Below are positions 1 to 5,760 of a stretch of DNA of 5,884 nucleotides, one piece after another; the stretch's first letter is position 1, and each line of letters begins with the position of its first letter. This DNA comes from Bacteroidales bacterium UBA714 (GTDB lineage: Bacteria > Bacteroidota > Bacteroidia > Bacteroidales > UBA932). The DNA is taken from assembly GCA_002298075.1 (NCBI GenBank), contig DBLW01000100.1, positions 1-5,884 on the forward strand. The letters are read 5' to 3'. The position numbers were made by a program, and so were the translations under genes. Below the pieces are notes generated by a model. The model was not told the origin of the DNA, made no database searches, and saw only the letters and a list, made by a program, of their open reading frames with translations.

Positions 1-1015
1 CTCCGTCCGGACATGCAAGCACCGCCTTCACGAACCTCCCGGCAGCCTCTTCTTCAACATATAGGCAGTCCTCATGGCCGCAGCACTCCCCTTCCGCACA
101 CTCATAAGGGGCAAACAAGAATTCGGAAGCAGGGTCCGCCACCTTGTATTCATCCTTCACCTCAGCAGCCACACGTGCAACGGCAGCCTCAGCAGCGGCA
201 ACCTTCTCCGGAGCCACATACACAGTCGCGAATGCCTCACGAGGGATTGCATTGCGCAAAGTACCTCCCTCAAAATCAATCAGTTTCACATCGGCCTCGG
301 TCATGAGAGCATAAAGCACACGCGCAGCGACCTTGTTAGCATTGGCCCTGCACAGGATTATGTCCATTCCGGAATGGCCTCCCTTGAAGCCTTTCACCAC
401 AAGCGAATAGCAGAGCCATCCTTCCGGAGCATCCTTGCGTTCATATGAGGCTGTCGCAGTGGCATCAAGACCTCCCGCACAACCCACATAAAGCTCTCCC
501 TCAGTCTCTGAGTCAAGGTTAATCAGTATTTCCCCCTCAAGGACTCCGGGCTCAAGCTCACGCGCTCCGGTCATGCCGGTCTCCTCATCCACAGTGACAA
601 GAAGCTCTACCGGACCATGCTTCAGGTCCTCGGACTCAAGGACAGCCATGCCCATGGCCACACCCAAGCCGTTGTCAGCCCCGAGAGTCGTTCCCTTGGC
701 CCTTACCCACTCACCGTCAATCCATGTGCTTATCGGGTCGTTCTCAAAATCATGAACCGTATCAGCATTCTTCTGAGGGACCATGTCGATGTGCCCCTGA
801 AGGATGACACCCTTGCGGTCCTCCATTCCCGGAGCAGCTTTCTTACGTATTATTATATTTCCGGCCTTGTCCCTGACAGTCTCAAGGCCAAGGGACTTTC
901 CGAAATTGTACATGTACTCCACTGCAAGCGCCTCATGCTTTGAGGGGCGCGGAATCTGCGTAAGGGCATGGAAGTTTTTCCATACGATACGCGGGTCTAA
1001 TTCTTTGATTTCCAT
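1..1015 (-). CDS. pepD: Aminoacyl-histidine dipeptidase (Xaa-His dipeptidase, M20C), 3' end outside window
   Basis: Cytosolic zinc aminopeptidase that splits dipeptides, classically Xaa-His such as carnosine, and some other short peptides. 338 residues are visible from ATG at 1015; the family usually has about 480-490, so the C-terminal third, including the last metal-binding His, lies beyond the left edge. The M20 metal-site motifs appear in order: GHIDMVPQK (H75, D77), TLGADNGLG (bridging D114), DEETGMTGA (general base E144, ligand E145) and LDSETEGELYVGCAGG (D168). KGFKGGHSGMD (208-218) opens the lid/dimerisation domain. The order and spacing match E. coli PepD. Residues 306-317 form an unusual Cys-rich stretch (C306, C311, C312, H314, C317). 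No Shine-Dalgarno sequence is seen; the leader is AT-rich. The gene starts 19 bp after the DUF4831-like gene, so it is probably the third gene of that transcript. Family assignment is very secure; substrate range is inferred from the family. Confidence 0.95.
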   Translation of the reverse strand, partial: MEIKELDPRIVWKNFHALTQIPRPSKHEALAVEYMYNFGKSLGLETVRDKAGNIIIRKKAAPGMEDRKGVILQGHIDMVPQKNADTVHDFENDPISTWIDGEWVRAKGTTLGADNGLGVAMGMAVLESEDLKHGPVELLVTVDEETGMTGARELEPGVLEGEILINLDSETEGELYVGCAGGLDATATASYERKDAPEGWLCYSLVVKGFKGGHSGMDIILCRANANKVAARVLYALMTEADVKLIDFEGGTLRNAIPREAFATVYVAPEKVAAAEAAVARVAAEVKDEYKVADPASEFLFAPYECAEGECCGHEDCLYVEEEAAGRFVKAVLACPDG

Positions 1016-1034
1016 AATATCAATATTTCAAATG

Positions 1035-2096
1035 TCATTTAAGTATAACGTTCACCGGAACCGAACTTTCCCTTCCGAGCTGGAAGACTGGCATGCGGCT
1101 CTGCAGCAAAAGGTTCACGCCGTCCATCAGTTTCACGGTGCAGATGGCAGGAATGCGGTAATATGCAAGCACGGCCTTCGCGTTCTTGGAGTCAGGCTCC
1201 GCAAGGACAGGCTCGGCAAATGCCTGCGGCACAATCTCCATCACCACAGGCTTTCCGGACAGGTTGTCGGCAGGGACAAGACCGGCCGTATCCGACATGC
1301 GGAAGGCCACATATATCTGGCTGTCACGCCCCGGCTCCGGAATAACCTCAAACATCATCTTCTGCGTACTGTAATCCGAATAACCGGCAAAAAGCGTCAT
1401 ATATTCTTTCTCAAGACGCGTTATTTCATCTATAGCAGCCCCCATAGCCTCACCGCTGTAGGTGGCATCCGTATCACCGGTCACAATCTGGAGCCTCTGG
1501 CTGCGGAGCTTGAGTATCATCTGGGCAGTCTCAGCGGCCCTCTGTTCAAGCGACTTCTCCACAAGCATGTTCTGCTGTACGGACACCTTGTCATATGCGG
1601 ACTCCCTCCTGCCGCTGCGATACAGTGTAGCCGCCTCCGAAGTCAAATTTGACGACACTCCCTTTCCGGAGAAGTCACTGCGGCTTTCCTCAGGGAAGCG
1701 CCAGAGTGTCTGGTCCCCAGACATTGCATCCGAAAAAGCCACGAGTCCTCCGCGGGAAAGTTTCATGAAAGTACCGTCAAGGTGGCCCTTTTTCACATTC
1801 ACAGAATATCTGCGGCTCTGGTCCGCCTCAAGAAGAGGCAGCATCTTCACCTGGGTAAGCCGGACAGAAGTCTCGTCCTTCTGACGTGCCTTGATTCCAA
1901 GATATTTCTCCGCGAACCTGGCGTAAGGGCCTGCATGGAATTTCTCCTGCACAGCCTCAACTTCCAAGGTAATCACCGTTGAAGGAAGCGAATATGTCAC
2001 GAAACCCTCGGGGTCTGAATTCTTCTGGGCCGACACGGTCAGAGGAATCGTCATCATGGCCATCGCCACGACCATTTCTAATGTACATTTCATCAT
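1035..2096 (-). CDS. Exported DUF4831-like protein of unknown function
   Basis: Secreted or periplasmic protein of about 353 residues with no known activity. The N-terminus is a signal peptide: MMKCT, a hydrophobic run rich in Met, Val and Ala, then VSAQ, with likely cleavage after VSA and a mature start at QKNSD. A Cys after the cleavage site is absent, so it is not an evident lipoprotein. An early block has YSLPSTVITLEVEA and AGPYARFAEKYLGI; a later block has RLQIVTGD followed by LEKEYMTLFAGY. From memory these resemble DUF4831, a Bacteroidota family; no search was run. I chose ATG 2096 (2093 is equally possible), since an in-frame ATG at 2174 would add an Arg-rich extension lying over the end of the acyltransferase gene and would bury the signal peptide. 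It sits 16 bp after the acyltransferase and 19 bp before pepD. Envelope location is supported; function is not known. Confidence 0.85.
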   Translation of the reverse strand: MMKCTLEMVVAMAMMTIPLTVSAQKNSDPEGFVTYSLPSTVITLEVEAVQEKFHAGPYARFAEKYLGIKARQKDETSVRLTQVKMLPLLEADQSRRYSVNVKKGHLDGTFMKLSRGGLVAFSDAMSGDQTLWRFPEESRSDFSGKGVSSNLTSEAATLYRSGRRESAYDKVSVQQNMLVEKSLEQRAAETAQMILKLRSQRLQIVTGDTDATYSGEAMGAAIDEITRLEKEYMTLFAGYSDYSTQKMMFEVIPEPGRDSQIYVAFRMSDTAGLVPADNLSGKPVVMEIVPQAFAEPVLAEPDSKNAKAVLAYYRIPAICTVKLMDGVNLLLQSRMPVFQLGRESSVPVNVILK

Positions 2097-2112
2097 ATCA
2101 GATTTCTGTTGT

Positions 2113-3015
2113 TCATTTCCATCTCTTATGAGACCAGAGCCAATTGTGCGGCGTCTCCTTAATCTCCTGCTCAAGGAGTTCGAAATAACGTTTCATCATT
2201 TCATCGCAGGACATTGCCGAGGCATCCCCGCAAATAGGAATGAAACTGATTTCATATCTTCCACGCGAGACATGCTTCATCTTCAGATAGACCACCGCAT
2301 GTGAAAATTTCTGAGCCACACGCACACTGCCTGCCATCGCCACAGTCGGCTGGTGCAAAAATTCCCCCACATCATATGCCGCCTGGTACGGATACTGGTC
2401 AGCCATGTATATATATACGTTCTTCTCGTCCTTATGCTTTACCGCATACCTAAGTATGTCGGACGATTCGATTTCGCACGAAGTTCCCGCCCGCTCAAGC
2501 GGAGAGACCCTGTTCAGCATGAAAAAACTATCAGAAAAGGCATTGTGGAGACGTTTGTAAACCACCTTTATATGCTCTTCTTCAATAATCAGAGGAGTCC
2601 CTGTGGCAGTTCCGCTTGCAAGCAGGCCTCCGAAAAGCTCCCAGTTTCCGCAATGCGAATAAAGCACGGTCACGGACGGGCTGGACTCAAAAACAGCGTT
2701 CATCACCTCCGGATTCATGACGGTGAGTATTCCGCTTTTCCGCATGCGCTCCCCGTCTGACGCGCCGAACCATAGGGCCTCTACGATTATCTCGCCCAAG
2801 TGCCTGTAATAAGCATCAGCTATGGACTCAAGCTCCCGGTATTTTTTTTCAGGGAATGATCTCGCCAGATTTGTCATCACAACGTCATGCCTGTACCGCA
2901 TCACATCCTTCACCACCCAGCACACCAGCCTGCTCATGGAATAGTGGAACCCCAACGGCAACCTGCCGAATATTTTCACCAAAGCACGAGCTATCCTTAC
3001 ACCTATATCATTCAT
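2113..3015 (-). CDS. Lipid A biosynthesis acyltransferase, LpxL/HtrB-type lysophospholipid acyltransferase family
   Basis: 300-residue inner-membrane enzyme expected to transfer a secondary acyl chain onto a lipid A precursor on the cytoplasmic face. The catalytic HX4(D/E) motif is present as SHCGNWE (H121, E126). Further family marks are YMADQYP (203-209), the FLHQPTVAMAGSVRVA block (219-234) that matches the usual F-x-PT-x-G acceptor region, and the C-terminal signature NWLWSHKRWK (291-300), where the protein ends. Length is normal for the family. The N-terminal segment with LVCWVVK (30-36) is weakly hydrophobic and may anchor the protein. It is the first gene of the minus-strand cluster, about 75 bp downstream of a TATATTTG promoter box. 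No Shine-Dalgarno sequence is present. Bacteroidales often have more than one homologue, so which acyl position it modifies, or whether it acts on another lysolipid such as an aminolipid, cannot be told from sequence. Confidence 0.92.
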   Translation of the reverse strand: MNDIGVRIARALVKIFGRLPLGFHYSMSRLVCWVVKDVMRYRHDVVMTNLARSFPEKKYRELESIADAYYRHLGEIIVEALWFGASDGERMRKSGILTVMNPEVMNAVFESSPSVTVLYSHCGNWELFGGLLASGTATGTPLIIEEEHIKVVYKRLHNAFSDSFFMLNRVSPLERAGTSCEIESSDILRYAVKHKDEKNVYIYMADQYPYQAAYDVGEFLHQPTVAMAGSVRVAQKFSHAVVYLKMKHVSRGRYEISFIPICGDASAMSCDEMMKRYFELLEQEIKETPHNWLWSHKRWK

Positions 3016-3088
3016 TTACAATACATTCTATATGTCTTCATACAAGACCGCCACATCGCGGCACAGCATTCCTGACGTTTCAGTAACG

Positions 3089-3096
3089 CAAATATA
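3089..3096 (-). promoter_or_regulatory. Candidate Bacteroidota sigma-70-type -7 box for the acyltransferase cluster
   Basis: Read on the minus strand this is TATATTTG, an exact match to the Bacteroidota -7 consensus TAnnTTTG. It would start transcription near 3082 and give a leader of about 65 nt before the ATG at 3015. I do not see a good -33 TTTG at the usual distance, so the call rests on one box and its position. Confidence 0.5.
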
Positions 3097-3125
3097 CCAT
3101 TTTTCCTCATCAACACACCACTTCC

Positions 3126-3149
3126 ACCGGCCAATTTACGACTGCCGGT
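3126..3149. promoter_or_regulatory. Inverted repeat between divergent promoters, possible operator
   Basis: ACCGGC (3126-3131) and GCCGGT (3144-3149) are perfect inverted arms separated by 12 bp. The dyad lies between the two opposing -7 boxes, about 30 bp from the left one and 23 bp from the right one, so it would cover the -33 zones of both promoters. That is where a shared regulator could bind. Six-base arms can arise by chance; no regulator is identified. Confidence 0.3.
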
Positions 3150-3171
3150 ACCCATATTCCGCAGATTTTAT

Positions 3172-3179
3172 TATCTTTG
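3172..3179 (+). promoter_or_regulatory. Candidate Bacteroidota -7 box for the peptide transporter gene
   Basis: TATCTTTG is an exact match to the consensus TAnnTTTG. The predicted start is near 3186, giving a leader of roughly 75 nt before the ATG at 3260. The -33 element is not recognisable. The final bases of the box overlap a perfect palindrome (3178-3189). Confidence 0.5.
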
Positions 3180-3189
3180 TCGGCCGACA
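3178..3189. repeat. 12-bp perfect palindrome at the predicted transporter transcription start
   Basis: TGTCGGCCGACA reads identically on both strands. It begins inside the TATCTTTG box and runs over the predicted start site, the usual position for a repressor operator that blocks initiation. With no loop it is better read as a DNA site than as an RNA hairpin. No bound protein is known. Confidence 0.4.
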
Positions 3190-3207
3190 TGCCAAGCACA
3201 AAGGCAT
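3189..3207 (+). other. Small stem-loop at the start of the transporter mRNA leader
   Basis: ATGCC (3189-3193) pairs with GGCAT (3203-3207) around a 9-nt A-rich loop. The same stem halves recur just after the transporter gene (4823-4836). The stem is only 5 bp, and the rest of the leader up to 3259 is AT-rich with no recognisable riboswitch or Shine-Dalgarno sequence. Confidence 0.25.
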
Positions 3208-3259
3208 TCCCGGCTATTGAAAGCAACTTTTTTATTAACAACACATAAACCAATTCATC

Positions 3260-4819
3260 ATGTTCAAAGGACATCCAAAAGGACTATTGGCTGCAGCTCT
3301 GAGCAACATGGGCGAACGTTTCGGATACTATATCATGAACGCCGTGCTCGTCCTGTTCCTCTGCTCCAAATTCGGCCTCGGCGAAAGTACCGCAGGCAGC
3401 ATTTATTCCGTTTTCTATGCCGGCATCTACATTCTCAGCCTTGTCGGCGGAATCATAGCCGACAAATCACAGAACTACAAAGGAACAATCAAGACAGGTC
3501 TCATAATAATGGCCTCCGGCTATGTCCTGCTCTCCATCCCTATCCTTGCGACCTCATCAAACATCAGCTGGCTCCTGCCGCTCACCTGCCTTGCACTTTT
3601 CCTCATAGCGTTCGGAAACGGACTCTTCAAAGGAAATCTCCAGGCAATCGTGGGACAGATGTATGACAACCTGGAGGCTGAAGCCGCAAAAAAAGACCCT
3701 CAGGCACTTGCTGAAGCCAAGGACAAGCGTGACTCGGGCTTCCAGATTTTCTACGTGTTCATCAACGTCGGAGGTCTGATTGCCCCGTTTGTGGCACCGC
3801 TCCTGCGCGAATGGTGGCTCCAGGCAAACGGCATGGTATACAATGCGCAGCTCCCGGCTCTCTGTCATGAATTCCTGAACGACGCTGCCGGAATGAGCGC
3901 ACAGGCTCTCGAGAACCTCAGCTCGCTTATGGCCGCAGCGGGAGGAAACATCATGGACATGGCGGATTCATGCCAGAAATACCTCCAGATTTTCAATGAG
4001 GGCATCCACTATTCATTCATAGCATCGGTTGTGGCAATGGCAATATCCCTTGTCATCTTCCTGTTCTCCCAGAAGACTTTCCCTACGCCGTCAAAGAAAG
4101 AGGCCGTCAAGGGAGTTGAATATACCGCAGAGGAGAAGGCCGCCATGGCAAATGAAATCAAGAAGAGGATGTATGCGCTTTTCGCAGTTCTCGGAATCGT
4201 GATATTCTTCTGGTTCTCATTCCACCAGAACGGAATGTCGCTCTCATTCTTCGCGCGCGACTTCGTTGATTCTTCGGCTGTTGCTCCTGAAGTATGGCAG
4301 GCAATCAACCCGTTCTTCGTCATTGTCCTTACACCTGTAATCATGGCCATTTTCAGCTTCCTCTCAAGGAGAGGGAAAGAAGTGTCAACTCCGAAGAAAA
4401 TCGGAATCGGCATGGGAATCGCGGCTCTCGCATTCATTTTCCTGATGGTGTTCTCAATGATTCAGCACTATCCTTCAGCAGAGGATTTCAAATCACTTCC
4501 TATCGCGGAGCAGATGGCAGGGAAGGCACACTGGTGGGTTCTCATCGCCACTTATTTTTTCCTCACGGTAGCTGAACTGTTCATATCACCGCTCGGATTG
4601 TCGTTCGTATCAAAAGTGGCTCCGAAGAGCATGCTCGGATTGTGCCAGGGACTTTGGCTGGGCGCGACCGCAGTCGGCAACCTGCTTCTCTTCCTCGGCC
4701 CTAAAATGTATAACGCATGGCCTATATGGCAGTGCTGGGCTGTATTCGCGACCGTCTGCATCATCTCAATGGGCGTAATGTTCGGAATGGTCAAATGGCT
4801 TGAGAAAGTGACAAAATAA
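3260..4819 (+). CDS. POT/PTR2 family proton-coupled di/tripeptide transporter
   Basis: 519-residue inner-membrane transporter of the major facilitator superfamily, expected to import di- and tripeptides with protons. About twelve hydrophobic segments are visible, roughly 11-35, 44-66, 77-98, 102-132, 162-184, 250-271, 303-322, 346-368, 381-402, 425-450, 459-481 and 488-514. Family marks are NMGERFGYY in TM1 (E19, R20), GNGLFKGN in TM4 (K124), the PTR2 signature FYVFINVGG (164-172) and ELFISPLGLS in TM10 (E439). The first Glu of the classical ExxER motif is Asn16 here. A loop of about 65 residues between TM5 and TM6 (185-249), predicted periplasmic, is longer than in compact bacterial POTs. 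Upstream are a TAnnTTTG box and a palindrome; downstream is a terminator-like hairpin, so the gene is probably monocistronic. It diverges from the cluster that ends in pepD, which fits peptide uptake feeding a dipeptidase. Substrate choice is inferred from the family. Confidence 0.95.
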   Translation: MFKGHPKGLLAAALSNMGERFGYYIMNAVLVLFLCSKFGLGESTAGSIYSVFYAGIYILSLVGGIIADKSQNYKGTIKTGLIIMASGYVLLSIPILATSSNISWLLPLTCLALFLIAFGNGLFKGNLQAIVGQMYDNLEAEAAKKDPQALAEAKDKRDSGFQIFYVFINVGGLIAPFVAPLLREWWLQANGMVYNAQLPALCHEFLNDAAGMSAQALENLSSLMAAAGGNIMDMADSCQKYLQIFNEGIHYSFIASVVAMAISLVIFLFSQKTFPTPSKKEAVKGVEYTAEEKAAMANEIKKRMYALFAVLGIVIFFWFSFHQNGMSLSFFARDFVDSSAVAPEVWQAINPFFVIVLTPVIMAIFSFLSRRGKEVSTPKKIGIGMGIAALAFIFLMVFSMIQHYPSAEDFKSLPIAEQMAGKAHWWVLIATYFFLTVAELFISPLGLSFVSKVAPKSMLGLCQGLWLGATAVGNLLLFLGPKMYNAWPIWQCWAVFATVCIISMGVMFGMVKWLEKVTK

Positions 4820-4822
4820 TAC

Positions 4823-4836
4823 ATGCCGCAAGGCAT
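4823..4836 (+). other. Short hairpin with GCAA tetraloop just after the transporter stop
   Basis: ATGCC and GGCAT form a 5-bp stem closed by GCAA, a GNRA-type stable tetraloop. It starts 3 bases after the TAA stop and precedes the larger hairpin by 6 nt. It may help 3'-end stability, but it is short and the role is inferred. Confidence 0.35.
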
Positions 4837-4842
4837 CGCCAA

Positions 4843-4874
4843 GGAAAGGCCGGGACTCGTTTCCCGGCCTTTCC
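4843..4874 (+). terminator. Rho-independent-type terminator hairpin of the transporter gene
   Basis: A perfect 13-bp stem (4843-4855 with 4862-4874, core GGCCGGG/CCCGGCC) encloses a 6-nt loop, 23 bases after the stop codon. The stem is strong and GC-rich, but the following T-run is weak (CTTTGC), so it may also act as a 3'-end protecting structure. A promoter box for the next gene lies downstream, which agrees with termination here. Confidence 0.75.
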
Positions 4875-4878
4875 CTTT

Positions 4879-4918
4879 GCTGCAGGCCAGCCGTCCATGG
4901 ACATATCCTGCCTGCAGC
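4879..4918 (+). repeat. 9-bp inverted repeat with nested palindrome downstream of the terminator
   Basis: GCTGCAGGC (4879-4887) and GCCTGCAGC (4910-4918) are perfect inverted arms. The 22-nt interval contains the 10-bp palindrome GTCCATGGAC (4893-4902), so the RNA could fold as a stem carrying a second small stem. It is the third inverted repeat in about 95 bp. It could be a back-up terminator or a protein site; no T-run follows. Confidence 0.5.
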
Positions 4919-4981
4919 TGTGAAATCAAAGAGTTTTTCGGAAAAATGGCCGTATGTAATGGGCAGTTTTAAAAATATGGC

Positions 4982-4989
4982 TACTTTTG
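4982..4989 (+). promoter_or_regulatory. Candidate -7 box for the TIGR02757 gene
   Basis: TACTTTTG matches TAnnTTTG exactly, in an AT-rich tract after the terminator region. The predicted start is near 4996, giving a leader of about 50 nt to the ATG at 5048. No clear -33 TTTG is seen at the usual spacing. Confidence 0.5.
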
Positions 4990-5009
4990 TAGAAAAGTAA
5001 GAAATGCCG

Positions 5010-5025
5010 CCTTCAAAAATGAAGG
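5010..5025 (+). other. Leader hairpin upstream of the TIGR02757 gene
   Basis: CCTTCA (5010-5015) pairs with TGAAGG (5020-5025) around an AAAA loop, ending 22 nt before the start codon and inside the predicted leader. It could influence translation or mRNA stability, but a 6-bp stem is weak evidence. Confidence 0.3.
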
Positions 5026-5047
5026 ACAACTGCTGTAATCAATCTAT

Positions 5048-5758
5048 ATGGACACTGGTTTGAAAGAGACCCTCATCGGGTGGGCGGAAGAATACAATGA
5101 CCCGAAATATTTTGAGGAAGACCCTATCGCTTTCCCAAGACAGTTCGCAAAGAAATACCATGCCGGGGAGGCAACCTTGGCCGACGTGGAAATCTCAGCC
5201 CTTCTTTCGGCCCATCTTGCATGGGGACGCCGTGCCATGATAGTGCGCGACTGCGGCAGGATGTTTGACGAGATGTGCTGGAAACCTTATGATTATGTCA
5301 TGGCAGGAGACTGGCGCGACGAAAATGCCAGCCTGCACAGGACGGTCAAATGGAGCGAATTTGCAGCCATATGCTCACGCCTGCGTGAACTTTACATGCA
5401 GTCGGGCAGCATCGAGGGGCTGTCTGACACAGACATACGCTGCAAGGTGTTCGGACAAAAAGAAGACCGTAAGGCACCGAACAAGAAAATCAGCATGATG
5501 CGCAGATGGATGGTGCGTGATGACGGGAAGGTTGACCTCGGCCTATGGAAGAACAGCGACAAGAAAAAGCTGATACTTCCCCTTGACGTGCATGTTTACG
5601 GACAGGCGACTTCGCTCGGGCTTACAAGCCGCAAGCAGAAGGACATCGTGACAGCAAGGGAGATTACGGACGCATTCCTGGAGGTTTTCCCAGATGATCC
5701 TTGCAAGGGTGACTTCGCATTATTCGGATACGGGGTGACAAGCAGAAACAATGATTGA
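5048..5758 (+). CDS. TIGR02757 (DUF2400) family protein
   Basis: 236-residue soluble protein of a conserved but uncharacterised family, near the usual length of about 250. Recognisable blocks are the early EDPIAFPRQF (24-33), LLSAHLAWGRR (52-62), RRWMVR (152-157) followed by DGKVDLGLW (159-167), LPLDVHVYG (177-185) and the C-terminal DDPCKGDFALFGYGV (216-230). The PLD-x-HV block recalls the VDTHV catalytic segment of helix-hairpin-helix DNA glycosylases such as endonuclease III; a nucleic-acid role is therefore possible but is my inference, and the usual Thr is Val181 here. No signal peptide or membrane segment is present. The ATG at 5048 is chosen because it begins the conserved N-terminal region; no Shine-Dalgarno sequence precedes it. 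Two bases separate its stop from the next ATG, so the two genes are likely co-transcribed and perhaps translationally coupled. Confidence 0.9.
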   Translation: MDTGLKETLIGWAEEYNDPKYFEEDPIAFPRQFAKKYHAGEATLADVEISALLSAHLAWGRRAMIVRDCGRMFDEMCWKPYDYVMAGDWRDENASLHRTVKWSEFAAICSRLRELYMQSGSIEGLSDTDIRCKVFGQKEDRKAPNKKISMMRRWMVRDDGKVDLGLWKNSDKKKLILPLDVHVYGQATSLGLTSRKQKDIVTAREITDAFLEVFPDDPCKGDFALFGYGVTSRNND

Positions 5759-5760
5759 AA

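Noticed and set aside
13..448. Two plus-strand open frames at the left edge
   Set aside because: Both lie opposite pepD, whose catalytic motifs are unmistakable; the translations are Pro/Ser/His-rich without recognisable motifs.
804..1652. Long plus-strand open frame of 282 codons across the pepD/DUF4831 junction
   Set aside because: It runs antisense to two well-supported genes and its translation shows no domain, only rare-pattern His/Arg-rich sequence expected from antisense GC-rich DNA.
2097..2174. N-terminal extension of the DUF4831-like protein from ATG 2174
   Set aside because: It would overlap the acyltransferase by about 60 bp, is a run of Arg from the antisense-like frame, and would hide an evident signal peptide that starts at 2096/2093.
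3048..3061. CCGC/GCGG mini-hairpin in the acyltransferase leader
   Set aside because: A 4-bp stem with a 6-nt loop is expected by chance at this composition.
3016..3259. Small plus-strand open frames in the divergent intergenic region
   Set aside because: They extend into the acyltransferase on the opposite strand or across promoter elements, and show no signal peptide, domain or ribosome-binding context.
4009..4437. Minus-strand open frame inside the transporter gene
   Set aside because: It mirrors the transporter's hydrophobic helices on the opposite strand and has no start context or domain of its own.
4552..5029. Two minus-strand open frames over the transporter end and the following intergenic region
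   Set aside because: They cross the terminator hairpin and the promoter box, have no recognisable domain, and their hydrophilic translations look like random antisense sequence.
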